A stretch of 64,000 nucleotides of DNA. Origin: Caprella mutica (lineage: Eukaryota; Arthropoda; Malacostraca; Amphipoda; Caprellidae). Below, one piece after another: positions 48,759 through 58,479 of this stretch. The position numbers were made by a program, and so were the translations under genes. How positions within the stretch are numbered: position 1 is the first letter of the stretch; every line of letters begins with the position of its first letter. Below the pieces are notes generated by a model. It was not told where the DNA came from, ran no database searches, and saw nothing but the letters and a program-made list of their open reading frames with translations. The stretch spans positions 38,307 through 102,306 of the forward strand of contig CANNZV010002351.1 in assembly GCA_947561585.1 (NCBI GenBank). Direction: 5' to 3'.

Positions 48759-49360
48759 ATACCCAGCAAACAAAAATGTATCTATTCGATGTCTAAGCGA
48801 CTCTGTATAACCTCTCTTCCGACATCGAATACCAGTAACTAATTAGACATGGTGACATCAAGTATACATCAATCCGATATCCGTTTGCACCGCTAAACCG
48901 CATCATAACTATCAAGTATATTTGGCATCGAAGCGATACCGTTATAACAGCGTTGAATAGAAAGATAAACTACGACATCCAACATACATAGGGATTCTGC
49001 ATCGAACTGACGCCTAATTATACATCTAATATTCTTCGAAACGATATCCACTTGCATCCAATACCCAGCAAACATGAATGTATCTATTCGATGTCTAAAC
49101 GACTCTGTATAACCTCTCTTCCGACATCGAATACCAGTAACAAATTAGACATGGTGACATCAAGTAGACATCAACCCAATATCCGTTTGCACCGCTAAAC
49201 CGCATCATATTAAGTATATTTCGCATCGAAGCGATACCGTTATAACAGCGTTGAATAGAAAGATAAATTACGACATCCAACATACATAGGGATTCTGCAT
49301 CGAACAGACGCCTAATTATGTATCTAATATGCTTCGAAACGATATCCACTTGCATCCAAT
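48759..49360. repeat. 302-bp tandem repeat, two copies
   Basis: ATACCCAGCAAAC starts both copies (48,759 and 49,061). The second ends near GCATCCAATAAATAAAT. Minus-strand frames of 60 and 86 residues exist only because the repeat happens to be open (MQVDIVSK...); no known family is recognised. Confidence 0.85.
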
Positions 49361-49367
49361 AAATAAA

Positions 49368-50345
49368 TTAATTAAAATTGAAAACTCTTATTTCATTGAA
49401 ATAACGTATTGTACGTTTAGGTGCATATCAATTTGATTAATGTTACATAGTGTTATAAATAAATTAAATGGGAAGAAATGAAGTGATACGTCCAGGTATC
49501 GTTCGTGGGTCCCTCCGTCATCGTGCCTGTACCTCTGTAGCTTTGCCACCATGGATGCATTTATTTAAAAAAAAATTTGATATTAAGCGACTCGGAGATA
49601 CTTGAAGATATTCTTAGAGTGAATAAAACAATACAGGCAAGCACCGCTTTTATAACCAAAATCACAACTTATTCTTATTACAAATAGTAATGAGTTGCTC
49701 AAATTTTTATATAATTGTAACTCCTTAAAAATTTCGTTCTCTTTGAGTTCAAATTAAAGAAAATGTTTTGAGGCCACGACCTAGAATACATATGAAAGCT
49801 CTGTGATGAAAGTTCAAAGTAATGAATGCATTAATTAAAATTTGACCATAGATTAACTCTCACTCAGTAAATATAGGTCATAATAGTTGAGTAATTAGTT
49901 TGATATTTTGACATATAATTGTGTTACAATGAACAAACAGGAATTTTGTGTTCTGTGAAATATTTTTAGCAGTAGGGTTTATGTTCCAAGTTATTAATAG
50001 GGCCTATATTTTCGAACACGTGATAAAGGAAAATATAATTATTATTATTTAACTACAATTTAATTTAATAGCTGAAGGTATGATACCAATTAAAATAAAA
50101 GTTAAATAATGATCATTATATATAGATTTAATGAGTTCGATTACAACTTTAAGTTTAATTATCTATAATGTGAATCACTGAATTTTAATCGTCTCATTTG
50201 CAGCTTTTGGCACTAGGTGAAAGTTCAAGTTATCGGATGTGGGTTTCCGCATTTTACGTAGAAAAATTATTTAGGTATTGATATTTATTTCTAAACTTGT
50301 ATTTTACGTACTGGTATCATGGATACCAATTTAAGTAAGAATTGA
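49368..50345. repeat. Direct repeat, first copy
   Basis: Matches 51,584-52,445 in the same orientation, from AATTAAAATTGAAAACTCTT through TTGAGGCCACGACCTAGAA and the M1-like hairpins. About 100 bp present here (about 49,785-49,905) are missing from the second copy. Confidence 0.8.
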
Positions 50346-50418
50346 ATAATGATAATTATTATATTTATATCTTACATATTCGAAAATGTGGAACCGTCTG
50401 ATAACATAGAATGTACTC
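50216..50418. mobile_element. M1-family MITE inside the direct repeat
   Basis: AAGTTCAAGTTATCGGATGT at the left; AAAATGTGGAACCGTCTGAT and AGAATGTACTC before TA at the right. Confidence 0.6.
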
Positions 50419-50454
50419 TAAAATAGAACATGTTAAATATCCCATCAACTTTTA

Positions 50455-50790
50455 ATCATTTACGTTTATTATAGGTTTAACGTCTGCTTCGGAACCAAAG
50501 GCCATGTCTCTGACGTCAAAATGAAATTAAATAGAAGGGACTGGAAGAAGCAGTCAGAAAGGAAAGTGGCTCCATGGACAAAGTCACGACGCTCATGGAT
50601 GCTGAAAAACTACTACGTGAATGCTGTCACTTACCGAGGAATGTGACAAAAATGGTCACAAGCAATGGTGGCTGCACTCAAGGATGGAAGATGGAAATGA
50701 AGAGGTAATAGTAAATGAAGTCTACGAGCCTACATAACACAAAATCTAAGACCTCGTACGTAATTGTGGAGCGTAACCCTAGCGCTATCC
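50455..50790. repeat. Interspersed repeat, copy 1 of 2 in the window
   Basis: Related to about 61,330-61,650 in the same orientation: TAACGTCTGCTTCGG, GAAGCAGTCAGAAAGGAAAG, GGTGGCTGCACTCAAGGATG, and GCGCTATC near the end. No coding frame survives in both, so its class is unknown. Confidence 0.75.
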
Positions 50791-51583
50791 TCTAAAACTG
50801 CATGGAGAGTTAAAAACACTATACAGATGTTAAACAATAAACATAAAATAGACAATACATAATCCAAATTACAACAGTTTGAGTCCCAAGGGATGCCACC
50901 CCCCTTCTCTTCCATTCACCAATGACAGCTTCAGGAACCCCTCGCGGTTTATTTACAATAAGCAGTTTAGAATAGATTCATAACAATAATATGCACTGGC
51001 CATCTAAAAATCACTTGATTGGTTATCCATTTCATTTTCACGGTACTGGAGGAACACTGTTCAACAACCGATGTTCCAATATCGCTTACTTTACGTTGAT
51101 CCATTGTACAATCGCACTAGCGTGTCAATGACCGATCGTACCTTTACAACTGCCGTAGTCCCCTATAAATGAATTAATTATTGGGTATAGTTTAAAGGGA
51201 GCACAACGTACGTTATATAGAAAGGTACAATCAAATTGAATAAAAAAAAATTCCTACATTTCTATACGTATTATATAACAGGAAGATAAGAAAATGAATT
51301 TCCAAATTTTAAACGATTTTTTAAAACTACGTATCTGTTTTCGCACTTCTGGTCGATGTATAAATTCAGATATCGTTTGGAAACAGACATGCCGATGTCA
51401 AGATGATACTGTTAAAACCATGTATCTGTTTTTGTGTTTCTACTCGAAGTGTAAATTCAGATATCATTTAGAAACAGACATTCCGATATCTACAAATAGT
51501 CGAAATGGTTGCTAAGTCGATACCCACCGTTAGCGCTACGAATTCGACAGCAAACGGAATCGACATTCATATGTTTGTTGGGT

Positions 51584-52445
51584 AAATTAAAATTGAAAAC
51601 TCTTACTTCATTGATATAACGTACTGTACATTTAGATGCATATCAATTTAATTATTGTTACATAATGTTATGTGTAAATTAAATGGGAAGAAATGAAGTG
51701 ATGTGTCCTGGTATCGATCGTGGGCCCATCCGTCCTCGTGCCTGTACCTCTGTCACATTACCACCGTGGATGCATTTGACTAAATTTTTTTTTTGAAATT
51801 AAACGACCCGGAGATACTTAAAGATATTTTAAAGTGAATAGAACAATACAGGCAAGCACCGCTTTTATAACCTAAATCACAACTTATTCTTATTACAAAT
51901 AGTAATGAGTTGGTCAAATTTTTATATATTTGTAACTCCTTAAAATTTTCGTTCTTTCTGAGTTCAAATTAAAGAAAATGTTTTGAGGCCACGACTTAGA
52001 AGAAATTAATAGATAATTAGATTTTTATAATTATTGTGTTTCATTGAACAAACAGGAATTTTGTGCTCTGTGAAATATTTTTAGCAATAGGGTATATGTT
52101 CCAAGTTATTAATAAGATCTATATTTTCGAACACGTGACAAAGGAAAATATAATAATTATTATTTAACTACTATTTAATTAGTAACATAATAGCAGAAGG
52201 TATGATACCGATTGAAATAAAAGTTAAATAATGATTATTATATATAGATTTATTGAGTCCGATTACCACTTTAAGTTTAATTATCTATAATGTGAATCAC
52301 TGAATTTTAATCGTCTCATTTGCAGCATTTGGCATGGTGAAAGATCAAGTTATCGGATATGGGGTTCCGCATTTTACGTAGAAAAAATATTTATGTAATG
52401 ATTTTTATTTCTAAACTTGTATTTTACGTACTGTTATCATTTTAA
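51584..52445. repeat. Direct repeat, second copy
   Basis: Counterpart of 49,368-50,345; it begins directly after the right arm of the composite. Confidence 0.8.
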
Positions 52446-53319
52446 AACATTTAATAAATGCACGACTTTAAACTTTTTCATCACAGTCACAAACAATGAA
52501 AGACTGTAGTTGAGATGGTGGTATCAGCTTTTATAGATGAAACCATCACCAGTTGTCAAGTCTCTGCACCTCTTCCTTATAAAACTGACACCATCATAAA
52601 GAAATTTAATGTTTAGTTCGAGGGCTTTCCTAAAGAAAAAACTTTAACAAAATACATGTGTACTGAGTCACTGACTACTGATGGCACGTAAAAACCAAAA
52701 TGAAGAGCATTTAATCTTTTTCTTCAACGTCAGATTGGTGTTTCGTACTTATTATATAACACAGACTATCAAACACTTTTCATGCATATAAAAGAAAATA
52801 TACACTGAACTAGATTCTCTTTGACCTCATATCTACAATATTATGTAAAAAAAAAATCATTATTTCCGGAATCTCCAGAGGATTTTTATGGATTTTAGAT
52901 TTTAAAATATATTTGAACGATATTGTTCGCCTTAAAAATATATAAGATTAATCATGCTATTTTCTATTTATTTAAATATATATAATATGATTTACCATTC
53001 AATTATTCATATTGTATGATTTTTCTACAACATAAAAAAAATATTTTTAAAAATCTACTAAATTTTTTGTAATAGAAAAAATAATCAATTTTCATCTTTT
53101 TATACAGTATTTTAAAATAGAAATAGAACAATAATATAATTAAAAAGTTTCTGGATGGGAATTTTCAATCAAACGTTTCCTAAATCATTGTCACCAGGTT
53201 AGAATTTCGTGCCAGTGGTAATACCCATTAATATTAACTAAAGATAATATGTCTATTTTACAATTTTTTTTAAATTGAATTGATTATGTAACATGAATTG
53301 AAAATTTCATTGTTATAAC
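52446..53319. other. AT-rich intergenic stretch
   Basis: No gene, structured repeat or motif was recognised apart from simple A/T runs. Confidence 0.4.
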
Positions 53320-53478
53320 TAGGGTTGTGACAATATGCAGATAAAATCATGGATCTTAAGAATATCATAAACGAAAGAAAATGGTATCAAGTGCTAGAAC
53401 GATTAAATAGTCTTTAATTCATTCCGTCTATAGTATTTCCAGGATCTATGATTTTAAACGCATATTGTCACAACCCTA
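53320..53478. mobile_element. 159-bp hAT-type MITE
   Basis: Perfect TIR TAGGGTTGTGACAATATGC / GCATATTGTCACAACCCTA, with an exact 8-bp target duplication GTTATAAC on both sides (53,312-53,319; 53,479-53,486). The inner arms (AAAATCATGGATC / GATCTATGATTTT) are also inverted. The 8-bp duplication supports hAT. Confidence 0.92.
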
Positions 53479-53561
53479 GTTATAACTTATAACAAATGAT
53501 CACCCTAGCAATAATGTATAATAATATTTCATACAGTGTGTATCATTATAGCAAACTTATT

Positions 53562-53690
53562 TGTTAGAACAAGTTTGAACTTGTTAGAACAAGTTAGAAC
53601 AAGTTTGAACTTGTTAGAACAAGTTAGAACAAGTTTGAACTTGTTAAAACATGTTTGAACTTGTTAGAACATGCATGGACATGTTATAAT
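53562..53690. repeat. Short self-complementary tandem repeat
   Basis: Units of GAACTTGTTAGAACAAGTT-type sequence repeat, each able to fold as AACTTGTT/AACAAGTT. Confidence 0.8.
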
Positions 53691-53964
53691 ATCTTGATTA
53701 TAGTGTTCCACATTCTAAACTTAAAAAAACTTCTTTGATACGATGTCCAGACAATTCGTCCCCAGACAATTCGTCGACAGGCAATTCGTCGCCAATTATT
53801 GAAAATAAAAGAGATATAATCTATACTATTATTATAATTGGTAGAAGTGCATTCATTTAAAGAGAGCTAATTTTTTTCAACAAATTAAAGTGGTTGGTAT
53901 AATGGGTTACTATTCATTAGACTGACGTCCCATTAGTCCCGATACTTTTGTAGTTTTTTACTGA

Positions 53965-54640
53965 TTACCTTCGCAGAATGCGGGAGGGTCATATTTTCAT
54001 CGGCATTTATTTATCATCTTGTTATTCGCTTAACTGTAAAAGTGTTCAACCAATTGTCTGAAATTTGGTGAAACGATTGGTCCATGTCCAGTGACCAGCT
54101 GGTAAAATTTTGGTTGCGACCCGGTCAAAGGTCATGGTCATTTATAAATCAAAAAGTAGTGCACCATATTAAATGAAACTTGGTGGGACGATAGGTCAAT
54201 ATACAGGAACCATTTTGTTAGATTTTGGGAGCGATCTGGTCAAAGCTCAAAGCCATTTGTAACTCAATAACTCAAAAAGTATTCTACCAAATTATCTGAA
54301 ATTTGATGATACAATTGGTCTATGTCCAGGAATCATCTGGTAGAATTTTGGGAGTGACCCGGTCAAAGCCATTTATAACTCAATAACTCAAAAAGTATTC
54401 AATCAAATTGTCTGAAATTTGATGGGACGATTGAAAATTGTCTACGAACTATCTGGTAGAATTTTGGTAGCGATCCGGTCAAAGGTCAAGGTCATTTATA
54501 ACTCAAAAAGTATTGAACCATATTGCATTGAAACTTGGTGGGACGATTGGTTATTATCCAGTTAGCAGTTTATCAGATTTTGGTAGCAAACGGATAAGCA
54601 GCGGCGAAGGTTTGCGCTCTACCGAGTGCAAGTAATCTAG
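53965..54640 (+). mobile_element. Helentron-associated (HINE/DINE-1-like) element with about four core repeats
   Basis: It begins TTACCTTCGC after host A, and ends GCGCTCTACCGAGTGC (imperfect hairpin) + AAGTAAT + CTAG before T. Subterminal inverted ACCTTCGC / GCGAAGGT are present. Between them is a 115-125 bp core (GGTCAAAGGTCAAGGTCATT ... TTGGTGGGACGATTGGT) repeated about four times and an ATTTATTTAT microsatellite. This architecture matches HINE/DINE-1 elements mobilised by Helentrons (family knowledge). Confidence 0.8.
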
Positions 54641-54654
54641 TTTAACATAAAATA

Positions 54655-54740
54655 CATGTATATCGGGGGGCGTGCCACCCCCAAAACCCCCTGCCAGGTC
54701 ATTAAACAGTCATGAAGTGTGCAGCACAACAAACTACATT
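54655..54740. repeat. Interspersed GC-rich repeat, second copy of 47,088-47,175
   Basis: ATCGGGGGGCGTGCC, CCCCCTGCCAG, GGTCATTAAACA and ATGAAGTGTGCAG recur in the same order as at 47,088-47,175. The GC-rich start can fold on itself. Class unknown. Confidence 0.75.
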
Positions 54741-55744
54741 AAATTATGATATCAAATGAGGGATTGCATAATACAAACTTATATTAGAAATGAAGTAAAG
54801 AGGAATTTGAAATTTCAAAAAATAAATGAAATAAAAAAACTCATATTTTTTATTCTTATCAAAAAATAAACCGAGAAAATACACAGAAAGATGTAACTAT
54901 CAGACTAATGGGGCGTCTCCGGTATAATGCACTTTTACCTCATATTATATTGATAATTACAAATATAACTAATACACATATATTATTATATTTTAATTAT
55001 AATATTATTTTTATTGAGACGGATCGTACTATCATTTTACTCGTCATTGAATGGCTCGCTAAGTATATTTCATCCAAATTTGTGGGTTTTCATTGATGCT
55101 TTAAATATAAATAGAGAAGAAAATCGAGCTATTGATAAATTTCAATAACATTCTCAAAGTGCTAAAAGAAAATACAGGGATAAGAATAAACATATTTTAA
55201 ATGTGATTAGCAATTACGACGCAAATAATAAAATATCTTTTTTGAAGGCCGTACGTTGCTCACAATATATGTATTTTCTAAATTTCGTTAATTTTCATAA
55301 CTCAAATCTGAAATATTGTTGCCTAGAATTTGCAAATTTTTAAAATAATTTGTTATTTTTACTTTGTTTTAAAATTGGCATTACAATAATGAAAAGCCCA
55401 ATTCATTCAATATAATAACACTATTTCTATCAATCTTGGGTAAATAAAATTTTGCCCAGTACATTAGTATGATAAAATCTATTAACTGACAAAATAAATC
55501 ATATATAATTCAAGCCGTTGGTTTCCTAAATATCATTGTGTAAAGAATCCTCTCAAATTTCGTCAGTTCAATTAGGGTTAATACTGGTTTGATTTGAATT
55601 CGGTTGGATCTAAAAGAATCTCAAAACTTTAGAAGTTTTATTTTATGTTAATTGTCCGAGAACTTTAACGCACAGCAGTAACGGCATTTACTGAAGAAAA
55701 GTTCAACAGGATTTTTCCTTCACAAAATATCCTCCAGCACCCAA
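54741..55744. other. AT-rich intergenic stretch
   Basis: Nothing recognised other than possible upstream remains of the broken transposase at 55,745. Confidence 0.4.
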
Positions 55745-56275
55745 TTTTTTTTTGATGAAACACATTTTTATATCCACGGTGGATTAAACACTCATAATAA
55801 TATTATTGTCGTTTGTATCATTACTAACCTTCACTGGGAAGCAGAGAAACTACTTCATTTTCCTTGATCAACCGTGTTTGCGGTTGTAGTTAATTAGCCT
55901 TCCCAACGTCCTCGTCCGGAACGGAGGGGCGGCCTGGGTGTCAGCCACCCGGCGGGCACTGTGTAGGAGTGTACGTGTGTTTGCGGTCATATAGGATTGG
56001 AAAATTTCGGCCCCGTTTTCATTGATATATATGATAATAGTGATAATTATATCTATTTATTGTCTAATTTTATCATATTCCGAAATACTTTCCTTTAAAA
56101 ATATGGAGTCCCACCTCATTGGTCAAAAATGATCAGACAGAGAGTGAATGAAAAGTTTTTGAACAGTAGGATTGGCAGAGGTTCACACGAAGACATGACC
56201 ATCAAGTTACCAGATCTTACACCTTGTGATTTCTTCTTATGGTGATTAATCAAGAATAAAGTTTATCAACATTTA
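55745..56275 (+). pseudogene. Broken IS630/Tc1/mariner-class transposase
   Basis: FFDETHFYIHGGLN (about 55,752-55,795) is the first-Asp region, and ITNLHWEAEKLLHF follows. After an interruption containing a GC-rich foreign piece (about 55,905-55,960), PPHWSKMIRQRVNEKFLNSR, IGRG and LPDLTPCDFFLW (about 56,107-56,240) form the third-Asp region, ending at a stop. Same broad family as the remnant at 18,977-19,626. Non-functional. Confidence 0.75.
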
Positions 56276-56960
56276 ACTTAATTTAATTTTCGGGGTTTAA
56301 AAGTTGTCCCTAACCACTACGAGGTGATCCAAAGAGACATGAAGAGAAGAAGGCCTCGTAGACGAGGGGACAGTGAAAGTACGCTCCATGCACTGCGACC
56401 ACAGGTAACCCTGTCGACCTAGCATATTGTGGGCAAGATCACCTCATCCATGGATAAGAGACCTACACCGTCAGTCTGCTTACCCATAGATATAGCAAGG
56501 AAGAAATTGAGGAAAGATACAAAGGGAAGCTGAAGGAAAAGGGTGCCAAGATAAACAAAACCTAAAACCTTCAATATAATATAGCAAAAAGAAGAAATAC
56601 TTAGAGGTAGCCTCGGAACAATGAGGGAGGATCGGCACATACTCAAACAAGGGATACCAACCAATATAGGTTGGAAAACCAAAATAACAACATGGTTCCA
56701 TTCCAGACTTATCTAAATTTAGTCATCTAAAACAATGGCCACCAAACTGAAATATAATATAAGTTATGGAGAACTGATCAGTCCGTAAAAATGTATGTAC
56801 TAAGCGAAATAAAGAAGGAAATGAGTTTTGAAATTAAACATCAATATTTGTAAAAAAAAACATATACTTCTTAAGTAAGGTAAAAGAAACCTTTATTTCA
56901 TAAGGAATAATTAAATTGGAGCAAGTAAAGATGACGGACCAGGGTCCGTTAACTTTACTA
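56276..56960. other. Intergenic sequence
   Basis: Minus-strand frames of 73-87 residues at 56,419-56,701 have no motif or splice context and are not called. The GGTCCGTTAACTTTAC immediately before 56,961 resembles the satellite unit that starts after 58,258. Confidence 0.35.
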
Positions 56961-58257
56961 CAGGGTGGGGCGTAAGTTTGGAAGCAATTTTTCAAACATT
57001 AATATAATTCTTAAAAATAAGTTCCTAAGTAGTTGATAGGGTTTGAACTATAGTAGAGACACTACATTATGATGTGGCAGTGTTATTTTTTGCAAAAATT
57101 TAGTCAATTCAAAAATGTCAGACAAAAGAGAAGCCATTATTGCTCTACACCGTGCCGGGAAGCCAGATTCCGTCATTTCAAAGACTGTGTCAATAGCGAG
57201 ATCGACTGTTTGGAAGTGTGTGAAGCGTTTTAATGAGAGAGGAGACTTGACTGATCGTCCAAGAAGTGGTAGACCACGCTCACAACGCACCAAACAACTG
57301 ATAAAATGTGCCCGAGAGAAGATCAGGAGGAACCCGAAAAGGTCAATACGATTGTTAGCCAAAACAGCAAATGTGAGTCCCAGAACAATGAGAAGAGTTG
57401 TCAAAGAAGACCTACAGATGTCCTCTTTCACCCTTCAAAAGAGACAGACTCTGACAGAAGCTGTTAAGAAAAAAAGATTGGAGAGAAGCAAAGCACTTCT
57501 GAGAGAATTGAAGTCTGGCACGGCTGGTGAAATTGTTTGGTCTGACAAAAAAAATTTCACAGTGGAAACGGCTCTCAACCGGAGGAATGACAGAATAATT
57601 GGTAAAAGTGCAAATGACATCACATACAACCAAAAAACTGTCCACAGAACCATGAAACCTGCTTCAGTAATGGTCTGGGCCGCCGTTTCAGAAACTTGGA
57701 GATCTCCTTTAATTTTTGTGGAACAAGGCGCCAAAATCAATGCTAAATGTTATATTGAGAATATTTTGACGCCAATGTTGGAGGCAGCTAAGGATCACTT
57801 CGGTAATGACACTCTATGGACATTTCATCAAGACGGCGCGACTTCACATACTGCAAATGTCACTCAAAACTGGTGCCATGACCATCTTCAACGGTTTTGG
57901 TCCAAAGAAATGTGGCCTCCCTGCTCTCCAGATGTTAATCCTATGGACTTTTCGGTATGGTCCATTCTTGAATCAAAGGCCTGTGGTAAATTCCATCGCA
58001 CTGTGGATGATTTAAAGCGTTCGTTCCAGAGATTTTGGGAGGAAATTTCACAAGAACAGTTGCGTGCCGCAGTAGAAGGAGTTCGGAGGAGATTTGAGGC
58101 TGTTATTAAAAACAAGGGGGGACATTTTGAATAAATTTATGATTTTTGAATTCTTAAAACCCTTATGTAATAATACATAACTGTAAATTATTAAATATAT
58201 TTTTCGTTGGATTATAATATGCACTTTCATTTGCTTCCAAACTTACGCCCCACCCTG
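56961..58257 (+). mobile_element. Apparently intact mariner, DD37D (maT) type
   Basis: The two ends are perfect 27-bp inverted repeats beginning CAGGGTGGGGCGTAAGTTTG, flanked by TA (56,959-56,960; 58,258-58,259). The 1,297-bp element carries one uninterrupted transposase gene. Perfect ends plus an intact frame suggest recent activity. Confidence 0.95.
57115..58134 (+). CDS. Mariner transposase, DD37D (maT) type, 339 residues
   Basis: It should cut and paste its own element at TA sites. Residues 1-50 form a helix-turn-helix (REAIIALHRAG ... STVWKCVKRF), followed by the SGRPRS linker at 51-56 and a second helix-turn-helix at about 57-110 (AKTANVSPRTMRRVVKE). The DDE/D triad is D144 (VWSDKKNF), D240 (FHQDGATSH) and D278 (SPDVNPMDF). 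Thirty-seven residues separate the second and third Asp, placing it in the DD37D/maT subgroup. It ends with GGHFE, typical of the family. The ATG lies about 150 bp inside the left end. No stop or frameshift interrupts the frame. Activity is inferred, not shown. Confidence 0.95.
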   Translation: MSDKREAIIALHRAGKPDSVISKTVSIARSTVWKCVKRFNERGDLTDRPRSGRPRSQRTKQLIKCAREKIRRNPKRSIRLLAKTANVSPRTMRRVVKEDLQMSSFTLQKRQTLTEAVKKKRLERSKALLRELKSGTAGEIVWSDKKNFTVETALNRRNDRIIGKSANDITYNQKTVHRTMKPASVMVWAAVSETWRSPLIFVEQGAKINAKCYIENILTPMLEAAKDHFGNDTLWTFHQDGATSHTANVTQNWCHDHLQRFWSKEMWPPCSPDVNPMDFSVWSILESKACGKFHRTVDDLKRSFQRFWEEISQEQLRAAVEGVRRRFEAVIKNKGGHFE

Positions 58258-58479
58258 TAGTTTAAATTCTGGTCCGTTATCTTTACTAGACACCACATTC
58301 AAGGATTTAAGAAGAAGTTTTTTTTTCCTTTTTTCAAAATGGATCACGTTTTTTTATCAATTCTTTCAATTAATAAAATATCCAAAATTAATGTATAATC
58401 ATTAATATTATCATTTATTAGGTTGTATTTTTATAAAATACTAAATCAAATATTTTATAAAACTAAAAAATTTATTCCG

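Larger units (their letters stand above)
48341..51586. mobile_element. Long-TIR composite of about 3.2 kb
   Basis: About 48,341-48,760 is the inverted counterpart of about 51,175-51,586. Shared landmarks in inverse order are GAATTCGTAGCGCTAACGGT, TCTGTTTCCAAACGATATCT and CAACGTACGTTGTGCTCCCT (approximate on one arm). The arms are about 400 bp. Between them lie a 302-bp tandem pair, a roughly 0.9-kb block repeated after the right arm, and an interspersed repeat. No transposase frame is seen, so this may be a non-autonomous long-TIR element or an inverted duplication. Confidence 0.7.

Noticed and set aside
48893..49355. Two similar minus-strand frames (MQVDIVSK...) as a duplicated small gene
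   Set aside because: They exist only because a 302-bp repeat is duplicated. The C-terminal parts differ in frame and there is no promoter or family support.
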